Both the position numbers and the translations under genes were made by a program. From contig NZ_CAJHBK010000001.1 of the NCBI RefSeq assembly GCF_904846615.1, positions 1,984,001 through 2,048,000 on the forward strand: 64,000 nucleotides of DNA. Reading direction: 5' to 3'. The first letter of the stretch is position 1; every line of letters starts with the position of its first letter. The stretch is from Psychrobacter sp. JCM 18902. Its GTDB lineage: Bacteria > Pseudomonadota > Gammaproteobacteria > Pseudomonadales > Moraxellaceae. Below, in pieces: positions 26,616 to 36,316 of this stretch. Under the pieces are notes generated by a model. That model saw nothing but the letters and a program-made list of their open reading frames with translations, made no database searches and had not been told where the DNA came from.

Positions 26616-28445
26616 CTACTCTGCTGATGAGTGTTTCTGTATCAGCCAATATTGTACCAATGCATTCAACTGCTCTTGTTTAAAAGGCTTGGTACAATAA
26701 TCTTGCATCCCAACTTTTAAATACTTTTCGCGCTCACCGTCCATTGCATTGGCGGTCAACGCAATAATAGGTGGTAATGATTGAGGATCATAAAGTTCAT
26801 GCAATTTAATAGTGGCCTGTACACCATCTAAAATAGGCATGTGATGGTCCATTAAAATAACATCATAACGCTCAGGTGAGAGCGCAAAAATTTCAATAGC
26901 CTGCTGCCCATCAGTGACATGCGTGACCGTATGACCACTATTATTCAGGGCTTTTTTAGCGATAATGGCATTGACGGTATCGTCTTCAACCAACAATATA
27001 TGACCAGCACGCTCATGGGTCGGCTCAATCATCGTAAAGTCATTTGACTCTTGCCACATCTCATACTGGTTTTCATCAATAGTCGGTAGCGGTAATAAAA
27101 CACTGAACGTAGTGCCCACACCCACTTCGCTATCCACATCGATATAACCACCCATCAAATCAACCAAAGACTTACAAACCGAGAGTCCTAGACCTGTACC
27201 ACCATAAAGACGGTGGGTGAATTTGTTTGCTTGGTCATAAGCATCAAATATCGCATCCAATGACTCAGCTTTGATGCCGACGCCTGTATCGGTGACTTCA
27301 ATGCATAGGGTCATGACTTCATGATAGATGGTATTACTGATAGCTTCTTGAGCCGTTATTTTGCTGAGATCACTTGCTGAAATACCTTGAGCGCGATATT
27401 GGTCAGCGCTTTCATCGTCAAAACCATCACAATGACAATTGGGTACATGTTTGACATCAATAGTGACTCGTCCACCCTCACGAGTAAATTTAATCGCATT
27501 ATTAACAAGGTTTGCTAAAATTTGTTTGAGGCGTACCGGATCGCCTTGCACATAGGGCGATAACGACTCGGTATAATGGTAGTCTAAAATGAGTCCTCGC
27601 TGACGTGCTTTGACAGCAAAGAGGCTGACCACCTCATTACATAATGCGGATAAGTTAACAGGAATAGAATCAATGGTCATTTTCCCAGATTCTACTTTCG
27701 ATAAATCTAAAATCCCGTTAATGATCGCCATCAAATGCTCATTGGAAACTTTGATATTGTCCACGTATTCTTGTTGCTCACTGCTAAGTTTGGTCTCACC
27801 GAGCATCTCTACCATACCAATAATGCCATTCATCGGTGTACGGATTTCATGACTCATATTGGCCAAAAAGTCTGATTTCATCTCATTGGCATGTTTGGCA
27901 TCACGCTGCTTATCCTGTAGCTGCAAGGCATCAGCCGCCATCATCGCAAATTGAGCCAACACCTTTGCTTTTTGCTCATCAAAGTCATGATTGGGCTTCA
28001 TATCCATCACACACAGCGAGCCCAAACGATAGCTTTTATTGTCCTCATGCAAGATAATTGGCGCACCAGCATAAAACTGTAGGTACGGCGATTCTGTTAC
28101 TAGGGGATTGTGGCTAAAACGACTGTCTTTGGTCAAGTCTGGTACTACAAAGACGTCGTTAGAAAGCACGGTATAATTGCAAATAGCCACTTCACGCGTC
28201 GTTCGGCAAACACCGCCCAGTCCTTGGACAGATTTTAGATACTGTGTTTCTTCGTCCATGAAAGTGATGGTCACAACTGGTACATCAAAAAATAGCTTCG
28301 CCAGATCAATTAGACGCTTAAATGCAGGCTCATCATTGTCGTTGAGCACCTGATACTTCCTAAGCTTATTGATGCGCTCTACTTCATCTGCCGCTACTGG
28401 GTAGCTGTGTTTAGGTGCGTTCAATATAGACAAGATAGACTCCAT
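26616..28445 (-). CDS. Hybrid sensor histidine kinase (GAF-HisKA-HATPase-REC)
   Basis: 609 residues, no membrane segment. GAF domain 20-175 of the CheY-associated type (FFDVPVVTITFMDEETQYLKS, AICNYTVL). HisKA with phospho-His199 in FLANMSHEIRTPMNGIIG, then HATPase boxes NLVNNAIKFTREGG (N), DTGVGI (G1) and YGGTGLGLSV (G2). The C-terminal receiver has ILLVEDDTVNA and the phospho-Asp in VILMDHHMP, ending with TKPFKQEQL. It is cytoplasmic, signal unknown, and there is no separate phosphotransfer protein nearby. It begins nine bases after tcdA, so the two are co-transcribed. No clear terminator follows. Confidence 0.92.
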   Translation of the reverse strand: MESILSILNAPKHSYPVAADEVERINKLRKYQVLNDNDEPAFKRLIDLAKLFFDVPVVTITFMDEETQYLKSVQGLGGVCRTTREVAICNYTVLSNDVFVVPDLTKDSRFSHNPLVTESPYLQFYAGAPIILHEDNKSYRLGSLCVMDMKPNHDFDEQKAKVLAQFAMMAADALQLQDKQRDAKHANEMKSDFLANMSHEIRTPMNGIIGMVEMLGETKLSSEQQEYVDNIKVSNEHLMAIINGILDLSKVESGKMTIDSIPVNLSALCNEVVSLFAVKARQRGLILDYHYTESLSPYVQGDPVRLKQILANLVNNAIKFTREGGRVTIDVKHVPNCHCDGFDDESADQYRAQGISASDLSKITAQEAISNTIYHEVMTLCIEVTDTGVGIKAESLDAIFDAYDQANKFTHRLYGGTGLGLSVCKSLVDLMGGYIDVDSEVGVGTTFSVLLPLPTIDENQYEMWQESNDFTMIEPTHERAGHILLVEDDTVNAIIAKKALNNSGHTVTHVTDGQQAIEIFALSPERYDVILMDHHMPILDGVQATIKLHELYDPQSLPPIIALTANAMDGEREKYLKVGMQDYCTKPFKQEQLNALVQYWLIQKHSSAE

Positions 28446-28454
28446 TAAATAAGA

Positions 28455-29336
28455 TCAGACGCTCGGCTTGATGCCCGCCTGTTTTATTAATAACTGTAAT
28501 GCTTCACTCACCATAATCATCGCAACCACCGATGTGACCACTACTGCTGAGCCGTACCCACCACACTGCAAACCGCCTGTCTGACAACTCTTATCTACAC
28601 GCGGTGGCTCTGTAGAGTAGACACATTTGATCCCGAACTTTTCTTTTAGTGTACTATTAATGCCTTTTTCGTGGCGCAGCTTATTGCGTAATTTGGCAAG
28701 TAAAGGATCTTGGTAACTGTCACGCAAGTCGCTCACCCTAATCTGACTAGGGTCTATCTTGCCACCTGCGCCGCCTGCACAAACCAGTTTTAATTTATTA
28801 AAACGACAATGTAGCGCGATGGCAAGCTTGGCATTCATATCATCTGCGCAGTCCAAAATAACCATAGGTCTGCCTTGAGCAACAGCGGTTTTTGCTTCAT
28901 CGCGACTTGGCAATAAAGTGGCGACATTTTCTACAGTTAAAAAATCATCGATCAAGTTTAGTGTTACTTTGGGATTAATTTCACGAATACGGGTGGCCAT
29001 CGCTGCAATTTTACTCTCACCAAAGGTGCTGTCTAGTGCAGGCAACTGCCGATTGACATTGGACGCAACCAAAACGTCCAAATCGATCAACGTAATAGTG
29101 CCCACTGCCGTTCTTGCCAAAGCCTCAGCTGCCCAAGAACCAACACCTCCAACGCCAATAACGTATACGTGCGCATCGGCAAAAGTAGTGACAGCTGTCG
29201 TACCATAAAGAGTGCGCGTACCTTGAAAACGGCGCTCATATTGCACATTGTCTTCGCTAAGCTCTTCTGTCTTTGTAACGTCTTCGGTGCCAATGGACTC
29301 TGTCATTATTTGCTCAAATGGTTGTATTTCACTCAT
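28455..29336 (-). CDS. tcdA: tRNA threonylcarbamoyladenosine dehydratase
   Basis: 293 residues, E1-like ThiF/MoeB fold. The ATP site is VIGVGGVGSWAAEALARTAVG with DLDVLVASNVNRQ, then KLVCAGGAGGKIDPSQ and the TcdA-specific YSTEPPRV and GYGSAVVVTSVVAMI. TcdA cyclises t6A37 in tRNA to the ct6A form, aided elsewhere by CsdA/CsdE. A roughly 30-residue acidic N-terminal extension precedes the usual start (RRFQGTRTLYG), which may mean the true start lies downstream, though no better in-frame ATG with a Shine-Dalgarno was found. Confidence 0.92.
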   Translation of the reverse strand: MSEIQPFEQIMTESIGTEDVTKTEELSEDNVQYERRFQGTRTLYGTTAVTTFADAHVYVIGVGGVGSWAAEALARTAVGTITLIDLDVLVASNVNRQLPALDSTFGESKIAAMATRIREINPKVTLNLIDDFLTVENVATLLPSRDEAKTAVAQGRPMVILDCADDMNAKLAIALHCRFNKLKLVCAGGAGGKIDPSQIRVSDLRDSYQDPLLAKLRNKLRHEKGINSTLKEKFGIKCVYSTEPPRVDKSCQTGGLQCGGYGSAVVVTSVVAMIMVSEALQLLIKQAGIKPSV

Positions 29337-29474
29337 AACAGATTAAATGCTCTTTTAAATTATTTTGGTGGCGCTTATATTACGTCAATTTCTTTATTCA
29401 CGGCTATCTCATTCACTATCATATCAATGGCTAGCCATACAATAAACCGTCAGTGACTAAAATATGTGGCACTA

Positions 29475-30461
29475 TTACAACGGATAATCCCATTTTGTTT
29501 GCAAAGCACTGCAACTGTTGTGCCACAATTGCTTAGCAAGACTGGCGGGTGGTACATTGAGCAACTCACTCAAGCTTAGCAATACCCATGGCAAGTTGGC
29601 AGGTACATTTCTATTATGTACGGCTGTACTCCTCCGTGCACTGTCTGAGTTTTGAGTTGGCACTGATGAATCATGGTCAGATATTTGGCACATGATAGGC
29701 GTCATATCAGGGCAATCCGTTTCTATCACCAAACATTCAACACCATAGCTATCAACCGCTGCTTGAATGGCGCGGCGCAGTTTCTTGGCATTGGGATTAG
29801 TGATTTGACCGGTAACCCCAAGCTTAAATCCCAACTTAACAAATGCTTTGGCTTCTTGCGTCCCACCACTAAAACTATGCGCGATACCGCCAAGTTTGTG
29901 CGCATCGTAGTCATGCGCTTTTAGTATGGCCAATGCTTCTGCATGTGCTTTACGAATATGCAGCATCACTGGCAGCTGGTGAGTCACCGCCATGTCCAAT
30001 TGTGCCTTAAAAAATCGTACTTGTTTGGCAAATATGTCAGGCGCTTTCATCGCCTCAGTAAAGGTGTCTAAACCAATCTCGCCGATTGCTAATGGGCGTT
30101 TATCAGCAATCCTTTTTGCCATAGCGATTAAATGATCGTCAGTATGCTGTTTGATATAAAAAGGATGCAAACCGACCGCAACATGGCTACTAAAATTTGA
30201 CACTTTTTGTCTATCGACATTGGCTGTCGTAGGTAATGACAGCGTATTTAACAGGCGCTCAGTCTTATACATCCGCTCAAAATGCTGATTTAGATAACCC
30301 ACTAATACTAGATGGCGCACTCCCTGATTGTGAGCCTGCTGCGTCAGTATTTCTCTATCATCATCAAATATAGGGGCATCAAAATGAGTATGCGTGTCAA
30401 TGAGAGGATAAATAGTAGGTAAGGGCTGTTTGATCATCTTAGGTGAAGCGATAGGGGTCAT
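29475..30461 (-). CDS. TatD-family metal-dependent hydrolase
   Basis: 328 residues, TIM-barrel deoxyribonuclease family. Metal ligands in IDTHTHFDAPIF at the start, ELGLD-like IGEIGLDTF, LPVMLHIRKAH, GIAHSFSG and the late LVIETDCPDM. The closest named group is YjjV/TatD, 3'-5' exonucleases on DNA or RNA. An insert near residues 240-265 (Ser/Asp/Arg-rich) and a 20-residue N-terminal extension make it longer than the typical 260. ATG has GGAG ten bases upstream. It is on the same strand as tcdA, 138 bases ahead. Confidence 0.88.
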   Translation of the reverse strand: MTPIASPKMIKQPLPTIYPLIDTHTHFDAPIFDDDREILTQQAHNQGVRHLVLVGYLNQHFERMYKTERLLNTLSLPTTANVDRQKVSNFSSHVAVGLHPFYIKQHTDDHLIAMAKRIADKRPLAIGEIGLDTFTEAMKAPDIFAKQVRFFKAQLDMAVTHQLPVMLHIRKAHAEALAILKAHDYDAHKLGGIAHSFSGGTQEAKAFVKLGFKLGVTGQITNPNAKKLRRAIQAAVDSYGVECLVIETDCPDMTPIMCQISDHDSSVPTQNSDSARRSTAVHNRNVPANLPWVLLSLSELLNVPPASLAKQLWHNSCSALQTKWDYPL

Positions 30462-30648
30462 TGTTAGACTCCAAAATTAATAGTTTTCAGCGAGGCGTTC
30501 CGTGATTTGTCATTCAATAGACATTATTTGTCATTTTGTAGCAATAACCACGTCAATGAACACTTTAGAATGGCAACTTTATTTAAAATGATTTCGACAG
30601 TTAAAAAATGCCAATCAACAAAAGAGCTTTTGATAAGTAAAGAGACCT

Positions 30649-30837
30649 TCAACACGCCCTATTAGTATTATCATGATTGGCTTTTGCATTGTGCCCATCT
30701 GAGTGCTCATCTGATACATTGTGCTCATCTAACGCTCTGGTATCAGCCTGTCGACTGCTACGCCGAGGAATCACCAATAAGGCGGTGGCAGCGACTGCTA
30801 ATAAAAACCACTTTTTAGCATTTCTATGATGTGTCAT
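30649..30837 (-). CDS. Small single-pass membrane protein
   Basis: 62 residues from the ATG at 30837, chosen because GGTGGA lies upstream with good spacing; an earlier in-frame start would be an unlikely soluble extension. One hydrophobic segment (WFLLAVAATALLVIP, residues 9-23) preceded by a basic stretch, then a hydrophilic His/Asp/Asn-rich tail of about 38 residues. No family recognised. It stands alone between tatD and gspD. Confidence 0.5.
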   Translation of the reverse strand: MTHHRNAKKWFLLAVAATALLVIPRRSSRQADTRALDEHNVSDEHSDGHNAKANHDNTNRAC

Positions 30838-31030
30838 TGCTTCCACCCCTACCTTTATATCATTATCTACTATATTTATCAGCAAGTGTTCATACTTACT
30901 ACTCAATTACTCATTAGTATACTGCGATATAAAAACTGCTATGTTTATCTGTGTTATGAATACGCAAGCTAATGTACGGCGTAGTTTGTTGATTACACCG
31001 TGTCTCTATATGCTATAAGAATAGAAGGCG

Positions 31031-31063
31031 AGCGCTTTACTAACCTATCATTAATAAAGCGCT
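31031..31063 (-). terminator. Hairpin behind gspD
   Basis: AGCGCTTTA and TAAAGCGCT, 9-bp perfect stem and 15-base loop, 12 bases after the gspD stop. On the minus strand there is no true U run, only a pyrimidine-rich stretch, so termination may be weak. Confidence 0.5.
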
Positions 31064-31074
31064 TTTTTGAGTTC

Positions 31075-33321
31075 TTAACGGTTTAAAGGGTAAGTTGTCA
31101 TACCATTATTAGGACTGTCTACTTTGGTAAAACCTTGAGACTGAGACTTTGGTGTCTGATCGCGCTTAGGAACAAGGGGATTGAGCGGTATCAACTCATA
31201 ATCTGCGCTAACATCGCCATTCCAACCTTCCGTACCGCTCAATGGCAGCTGTTTAATGGTGCCGTTTTTATCAATGACCAACTGCAGGACGCGCATTTGG
31301 TTAAATTTGCGCTCGGTGACACTGGCGACTGCCCTACCATCACGTAAAATGGTTGGCTGTAAAAATATGATTAAATTACTTTTTTGCGTCGTGTCATTGT
31401 CAGAGCGGAATAGTCGACCAATGACTGGTACATTACCCAAGCCAGGGACTTTTTGTTGGCGCGTGGTGCTGTTTTCACGCATCAAGCCACCAAGAGCAAT
31501 GGTCTGCTGATCATCAGCCAGAATCGTCGTATTGATGAGGCTTTTATTGGTGATCAAACCACTGGCGTTACCCGTACTGCCCGGCACCACCGACGAAACT
31601 TCTTGCGAGACTTCCAAGCGTACGGTGCCATTGTCGCCAATATGAGGAATGACATTTAGGTTGATACCAATATCCTGACGATCAATGGTTTGAAAGGGGT
31701 TGCTAGAATCGTTGCCGCTGGTGGTAAAGGAGCCTGTCACAAAAGGCACGTTTTGACCCACTAAAATACTGGCTTTTTCGTTGTCCAATGTCAAAATTGA
31801 TGGCATAGAAAGCAGATTGGCACTGGTAGAAGAATCAAGCGCTTGCAAGATAGCCCCATAAAACTGGGTGTTTCCCTGACTGTCTTTGCTGCTATCACCA
31901 ATACCAATCAAAGCACCAGCTATCGAGCCTGCTGCTGCACTGATACTGGCGGCACCGCCACCCAACGCCGCGGCAGCAAGTGCTGTAGCACTCGCGCCTA
32001 CGTTATTGAAGTTTACGACTCCGTAGCCGCTATTGGCATTGCCAAGCGCCCATTGCACACCAAGCTGGGTCGCATCATCACCTGACACTTCTACAATAGC
32101 CGCTTGAATCAATACTTGCGCGCGGCGACTGTCCAACTGATTGACCGCATCTTCAATCTCAAACATTAGCTCAGGTGCTGCATTGACAATAACGGCATTT
32201 TGGGTTTCATCAGCGATAATACTAAAAGGTCGCCCGCCAACACCTGTACCAGTACTACTCGAATTGGCACCAGAGGTCGCTGAGGTCGACGCGTTGTTAG
32301 TCGTGTTAGTGCTAGACTCATTAGTCAAAGTAGCACCCGTGCTACTGGAATCGTTCAATGATGCCGACTCTAACGAGGACGTTGCTCCAGCGCTATTAAT
32401 AGATTGATTGGCGAGCAATCCGCGTAGCATATCTGCAATATGACCTGCACTGGCGTATTTTAATCGAAAGACGCGCAGACCACTCAAACGCCTTGTAGGC
32501 GTGGTGTCCAATTGATTGACCATCTCTTTGACTTTAGCAATCATCTCCGGACTGCCTTTCACCAACAATCTATCACTAGAGGTGTCAGCGATGACTTTAA
32601 GCTGGTTATTACCGCCTTGTGCTTGCCCGCTACCAGCGCTTGCAACCAAGGCGCTAATCAATTCCATCATACGCTCAGCATCGACGTGACGTAGTGGTAT
32701 CACTTGCAAACTGTCATTGACGTTGCTATCTAAATCGCGGATAAGCGACGTCAGCTGGTTAAGACTATCTGCACGATCGGACAATACCAAGGCATTGACA
32801 CCAGGCACGGCAGCGGCATGAGCTGATTGAGGCATAAGCGGACGGATGACACCCAGCACTTCTGCAGCTTGGGTATTGGTTAAATAAATAACACGAGTAG
32901 CTAATGCCTCACCAACACTGTCACCACGTAAATCAACAGCCACGCCAGATTGTTTGGCGACATTATCTGGCACCAATTTGATGGTCGTTCCCGAGTCAAT
33001 CGCTGCAATACCGTTGACTTGCATCACACTCAAAAACAGCTGATAGATTTCGTCACGGGACAAGGCTTTGTTGGAAATCACCGTCACATTGCCATTAATA
33101 CGCGGATCAAGGACAAAGTTTTGGTCAGTGATGGTTGCCACCTCATTAATAAAGGCTTTGATATCGGCATCTTGTAAGTTGACTTTCCAGCTCTCAGCAC
33201 TCGCAAGACCCGTACTGGCAGCCCATAATGGTACGGCTAGGCAAAGAGGACGACACAGGCGCATCAGGCGCTGCAAAACATGGTACAGAGGCGTGACTGA
33301 AAAATTATGAAAACTTACCAT
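31075..33321 (-). CDS. gspD: Type II secretion secretin GspD
   Basis: 748 residues. Signal peptide of about 42 residues ending TGLASAES. N0 domain (WKVNLQDADIKAFINEVATI and PRINGNVTVIS), N1-N3 repeats (VIRPLMPQ, LIRDLDSNVNDSLQVIPLRH), and the secretin core with VLIQAAIVEVSGDD, FVTGSFTTSG, and the signature VPGLGNVPVIGRLFRS. It forms the outer-membrane channel. An uncommon Ser/Thr/Asn-rich insert (about residues 315-370) lies in N3, and Ala/Gly-rich segments around residues 445-470 interrupt the start of the core. Expressed behind gspN and gspC on the same strand, 186 bases after gspC. Confidence 0.95.
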   Translation of the reverse strand: MVSFHNFSVTPLYHVLQRLMRLCRPLCLAVPLWAASTGLASAESWKVNLQDADIKAFINEVATITDQNFVLDPRINGNVTVISNKALSRDEIYQLFLSVMQVNGIAAIDSGTTIKLVPDNVAKQSGVAVDLRGDSVGEALATRVIYLTNTQAAEVLGVIRPLMPQSAHAAAVPGVNALVLSDRADSLNQLTSLIRDLDSNVNDSLQVIPLRHVDAERMMELISALVASAGSGQAQGGNNQLKVIADTSSDRLLVKGSPEMIAKVKEMVNQLDTTPTRRLSGLRVFRLKYASAGHIADMLRGLLANQSINSAGATSSLESASLNDSSSTGATLTNESSTNTTNNASTSATSGANSSSTGTGVGGRPFSIIADETQNAVIVNAAPELMFEIEDAVNQLDSRRAQVLIQAAIVEVSGDDATQLGVQWALGNANSGYGVVNFNNVGASATALAAAALGGGAASISAAAGSIAGALIGIGDSSKDSQGNTQFYGAILQALDSSTSANLLSMPSILTLDNEKASILVGQNVPFVTGSFTTSGNDSSNPFQTIDRQDIGINLNVIPHIGDNGTVRLEVSQEVSSVVPGSTGNASGLITNKSLINTTILADDQQTIALGGLMRENSTTRQQKVPGLGNVPVIGRLFRSDNDTTQKSNLIIFLQPTILRDGRAVASVTERKFNQMRVLQLVIDKNGTIKQLPLSGTEGWNGDVSADYELIPLNPLVPKRDQTPKSQSQGFTKVDSPNNGMTTYPLNR

Positions 33322-33507
33322 ATTGATGATTACCTACAGTGATGTCGCTTAGTATGTACTGGATTTATTGTGTGCTAAGGTGCTCAATGATTGCTTTGCT
33401 CACTTAATATTCTGCCCATAATGGCATTATTTAAGTGGCACTATCTAAATACTTGTTTACTTAAAACTTGTTTATTCAAAATAAGAGTTCTCACCCATTT
33501 ATTGTGC

Positions 33508-34404
33508 TTAAAACTGCTGACGAATGGTAATGACTTGATCGCCGCGTTGTACCTCTATTTGCGCCTCACCTGATTGCTGTACCTGTTGCAGCACACTAGC
33601 ATCTTGGGCAGGATTGCTACCCACGCTTTGACCATTAACCGTTAGCACTTTATCACCTGGCTCAAGCCCTAGTCGATTACGCAGCTTTGCTGGCATTGCA
33701 GGCGTTACTTGATAGCTTTCCCCTGCTGCCATAACCCCCATCCTACTCAAATAACTGGCGGGGTTTTCTTGCAATTCTGTGACCGCCTCATCAATAGCAG
33801 ACTGGGGGCTACTGTCACTGCCTGTCGCAGCGGACTCCTCCTCAGTATTTTGTGTAGGCTGAGGGGCGTTTGGCAACATGCTGTTCTCTGGCAAGCGCTG
33901 ATTACTGACGGCACCTGCGATCATGTCACTTTGGTCTAACGGCATCGCGGCTGGCATGCTAATGACGGTTTGCTTGTCGCTAGCATCAGCGATGACAACC
34001 GAGTTCCAATCGACAGCGACAAGGGTATAGCCACTGTCTTTTAGCGCATCACCGATTCGATAGTTTTTCACTTCACCATTGACATCCAGTAGTGCCGAGG
34101 ACATGCTCTCTGGCATTGCTAACAGAACGCCTTTTAGATTGACATTGGGCGATGGCTGCACTGCTGCTGCAATAGGATCAGGGTCTGCAAAAATAGCAAA
34201 TAATCCACTATAGTCCTTGCCAGATGCCGATGTATTTTGCAAAGGTGCTGGTGGCAACATCGGTGCCAATGGTGCGGCGAGCAACAACCATAGTAATCGA
34301 GCCGCTGTCCAGCATAACCAAGCAACAGCCAATAACAATACCCAACCTGAGAATCGATTAAGGGTGTTAAGCACAGGTTTTAAAGTTGTAGAAACATTCA
34401 TCAT
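33508..34404 (-). CDS. gspC: Type II secretion inner-membrane protein GspC
   Basis: 298 residues. One membrane helix (about residues 18-40), the periplasmic HR domain (NVNLKGVLLAMPESMSSALL, VKNYRIGDAL) that contacts GspD N0, and a C-terminal PDZ domain (VTPAMPAKLRNRLGLEPGD, VNGQSVGSN, QVIT). It links the inner-membrane platform to the secretin. The ATG at 34404 directly abuts the TAG of gspN. A second ATG follows immediately, so the first Met may be either. A Ser/Asn/Thr-rich linker (about 165-205) separates HR from PDZ. Confidence 0.92.
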   Translation of the reverse strand: MMNVSTTLKPVLNTLNRFSGWVLLLAVAWLCWTAARLLWLLLAAPLAPMLPPAPLQNTSASGKDYSGLFAIFADPDPIAAAVQPSPNVNLKGVLLAMPESMSSALLDVNGEVKNYRIGDALKDSGYTLVAVDWNSVVIADASDKQTVISMPAAMPLDQSDMIAGAVSNQRLPENSMLPNAPQPTQNTEEESAATGSDSSPQSAIDEAVTELQENPASYLSRMGVMAAGESYQVTPAMPAKLRNRLGLEPGDKVLTVNGQSVGSNPAQDASVLQQVQQSGEAQIEVQRGDQVITIRQQF

Positions 34405-35232
34405 CTAGCGTGTCCCCAGCCCATTTAGCAGCGGCTGACGCACACTGACGACTGGGGTATCTTGGGGTGCTTGCCCTTTATACTCAGGCATACTTTCTAA
34501 TAAACGCTGCGTCAAACTGACATCCAACATATTATCGCCATCGATATATAAGTCGCCCAAGCGCTTATCTTGATTGTTTAATAAATTGATATGAAGCAGG
34601 TTTTTATTGTTTTTTTGCTCGGCACTTAACTCAGCACGCATCGCAGGCATGGTCAGATAAAAAACCTTGCCACCACTAGGATAGCCTATCTCACCGCCGA
34701 CCCATGTCAGCTGACCATCGGCTTGAGTAAAACCAGATGGATTTTTTGTTGAAGCGTTTTCTGCGGCGGCACTTGAGCCAGACTGACGGCTGAGCGAAAC
34801 GTTATTGACCTGAATCGGTGTATTGGGCAATTTCCAATCAACAAAATTTGCCAACGTCTCAGGTGCTATCTTGCCGCTCATATTATCCACTTGCCATGAG
34901 TTGCTGCCTATTTTTACTTGTCCATTGAGGCGGGTTTGTGCTGAATTAATATCGACCTCTGCACTTATCTTACCCAATAACAAATGCCATGGCTGCCACG
35001 ACCATTCTGCCGTACCTGTGAGCGGTGTGGCTGCTAAAGGCATCTGCCAAATAACGGAGCCTTGCCATAAATTACCCGACACATGCTGTACATAAGGCGT
35101 TTCGGGAGCATACTTTTCAAGCAGCCACGCCGCTGGCATTTGCAACACAGCAAATAATGCAAATAATACAAACCCAACCAGCCACCACAGCTTACGAGGG
35201 CGCTTATGAGACGACGCAGATACTTGGGGCAC
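34405..35232 (-). CDS. gspN: Type II secretion protein GspN
   Basis: About 275 residues. A short basic N-terminus, one membrane helix (LWWLVGFVLFALFAVLQMPAA) and a periplasmic domain with the GspN pattern VSGNLWQGSV, TGTAEWSWQPWHLLLG and SGKIAPETLANFVDW. GspN is an accessory component of unclear exact role, found in a subset of type II systems. The start is uncertain: I chose GTG at 35232, with AAGAG about ten bases upstream. An in-frame TTG at 35325 would add 31 residues that overlap the preceding terminator and is rejected. Confidence 0.8.
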   Translation of the reverse strand: MPQVSASSHKRPRKLWWLVGFVLFALFAVLQMPAAWLLEKYAPETPYVQHVSGNLWQGSVIWQMPLAATPLTGTAEWSWQPWHLLLGKISAEVDINSAQTRLNGQVKIGSNSWQVDNMSGKIAPETLANFVDWKLPNTPIQVNNVSLSRQSGSSAAAENASTKNPSGFTQADGQLTWVGGEIGYPSGGKVFYLTMPAMRAELSAEQKNNKNLLHINLLNNQDKRLGDLYIDGDNMLDVSLTQRLLESMPEYKGQAPQDTPVVSVRQPLLNGLGTR

Positions 35233-35299
35233 GGTTGCATAACTCTTATATAAGACAAAAACGTCATTATCATAACAAACAATGGCATACAGATGACAG

Positions 35300-35353
35300 A
35301 AAAAAAGCCAGTATCTTTTTACCAAAATAATGGCAATAAAGATACTGGCTTTT
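35300..35353 (-). terminator. Terminator of the H-NS gene
   Basis: On the minus strand GCCAGTATCTTT and AAAGATACTGGC form a 12-bp perfect stem followed by T7. It separates the H-NS transcript from gspN. The A4 on the other side allows weak action on the plus strand too. Confidence 0.85.
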
Positions 35354-35562
35354 ATCAGCTTCTAAGACGAAAGGACTATCACGATCAAACGCTATGATTG
35401 CACACAAATCATGAGAAACAAGCCCGATGATCAGAGTAGATGTAACATGGTGCTTTTTTAAAACAGAACTCATTTAAACAAGCGCTTATTTTAGATAGCC
35501 TTTAGTAAAAATTGCACCTTGCTAAATCTAAACCGACATCATCCTGTTAACCATTACACTAT

Positions 35563-35886
35563 CTAGATAGCAAAATCTTCGATACTACGACCTGCTGCTA
35601 GCGCTTCAACCAACCACGTTGGCTTGCGACCACGGCCAGTCCATGTTTCTTCGTTATTGTCAGTATTGCGATACTTGATGCTACGTTTTTTCTCTAGCGT
35701 TTCACCAGCTTTTAGAATTTCTTCGATAGAGGCATTACTGTCTTCTGCAATTTCCTCAAACTGCATATAAGCGTCATACAAACGCTGATGTTGTTTTTTG
35801 GCAATAAGCTGCTGGGCATTTTCAGTGATGGCACGTAGCTCATCAACGTTCATGTTTTCTAAATCAATGGCGGTATTTTTGCTCAT
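35563..35886 (-). CDS. H-NS-family nucleoid protein
   Basis: 107 residues. N-terminal coiled-coil oligomerisation region (ELRAITENAQQLIAKKQHQRLY), a linker, and the C-terminal AT-hook-like DNA-binding motif TWTGRGRKPTWLVEA at residues 81-95. H-NS proteins silence AT-rich, often acquired, DNA and respond to temperature and osmolarity. Single gene with a strong terminator at 35300-35353. The 430-base AT-rich upstream region could hold autoregulatory sites, which is typical of hns genes. Confidence 0.93.
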   Translation of the reverse strand: MSKNTAIDLENMNVDELRAITENAQQLIAKKQHQRLYDAYMQFEEIAEDSNASIEEILKAGETLEKKRSIKYRNTDNNEETWTGRGRKPTWLVEALAAGRSIEDFAI

Positions 35887-36316
35887 AATAAATCCAACTG
35901 TAAGATAAAAAATATAACCTTAATAGATATTATTCACTATTAAGAACTAAGAATGACTTATTCATCATTAAATACAACGATGAATGTCACAAATCGATAT
36001 TTTTTCAACCAAATAAAATATTGTTAGCCACAATACCTAAGGGCGTAGATAATATAAACAAAAAACCTTGCCATCACAACAGTAGATTATTATTTGTTCT
36101 ATAACAAAGGTCAGTGAATAGTAAAATCGGGTAAATGAAAAACCACTATTTATTTAATAGTTATTCGTAAACAGTTATTAATTTTAAGATAAAACCAGTC
36201 TCTATAAACAATGTCCTAAAAACCGTTAAACGAATAACTCAGCAAACATAAATCCATAAAAAATAGCAACTGATTGTTTCCATATATATCTACCGATTAG
36301 TTAAAAGCGCCATTCA
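35887..36316. other. AT-rich upstream region of the H-NS gene
   Basis: 430 bases with many short A and T tracts, between the H-NS start and the end of the first BLUF gene. It presumably carries the H-NS promoter and curved binding sites. No RNA gene or clear terminator for the BLUF transcript seen. Confidence 0.5.
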
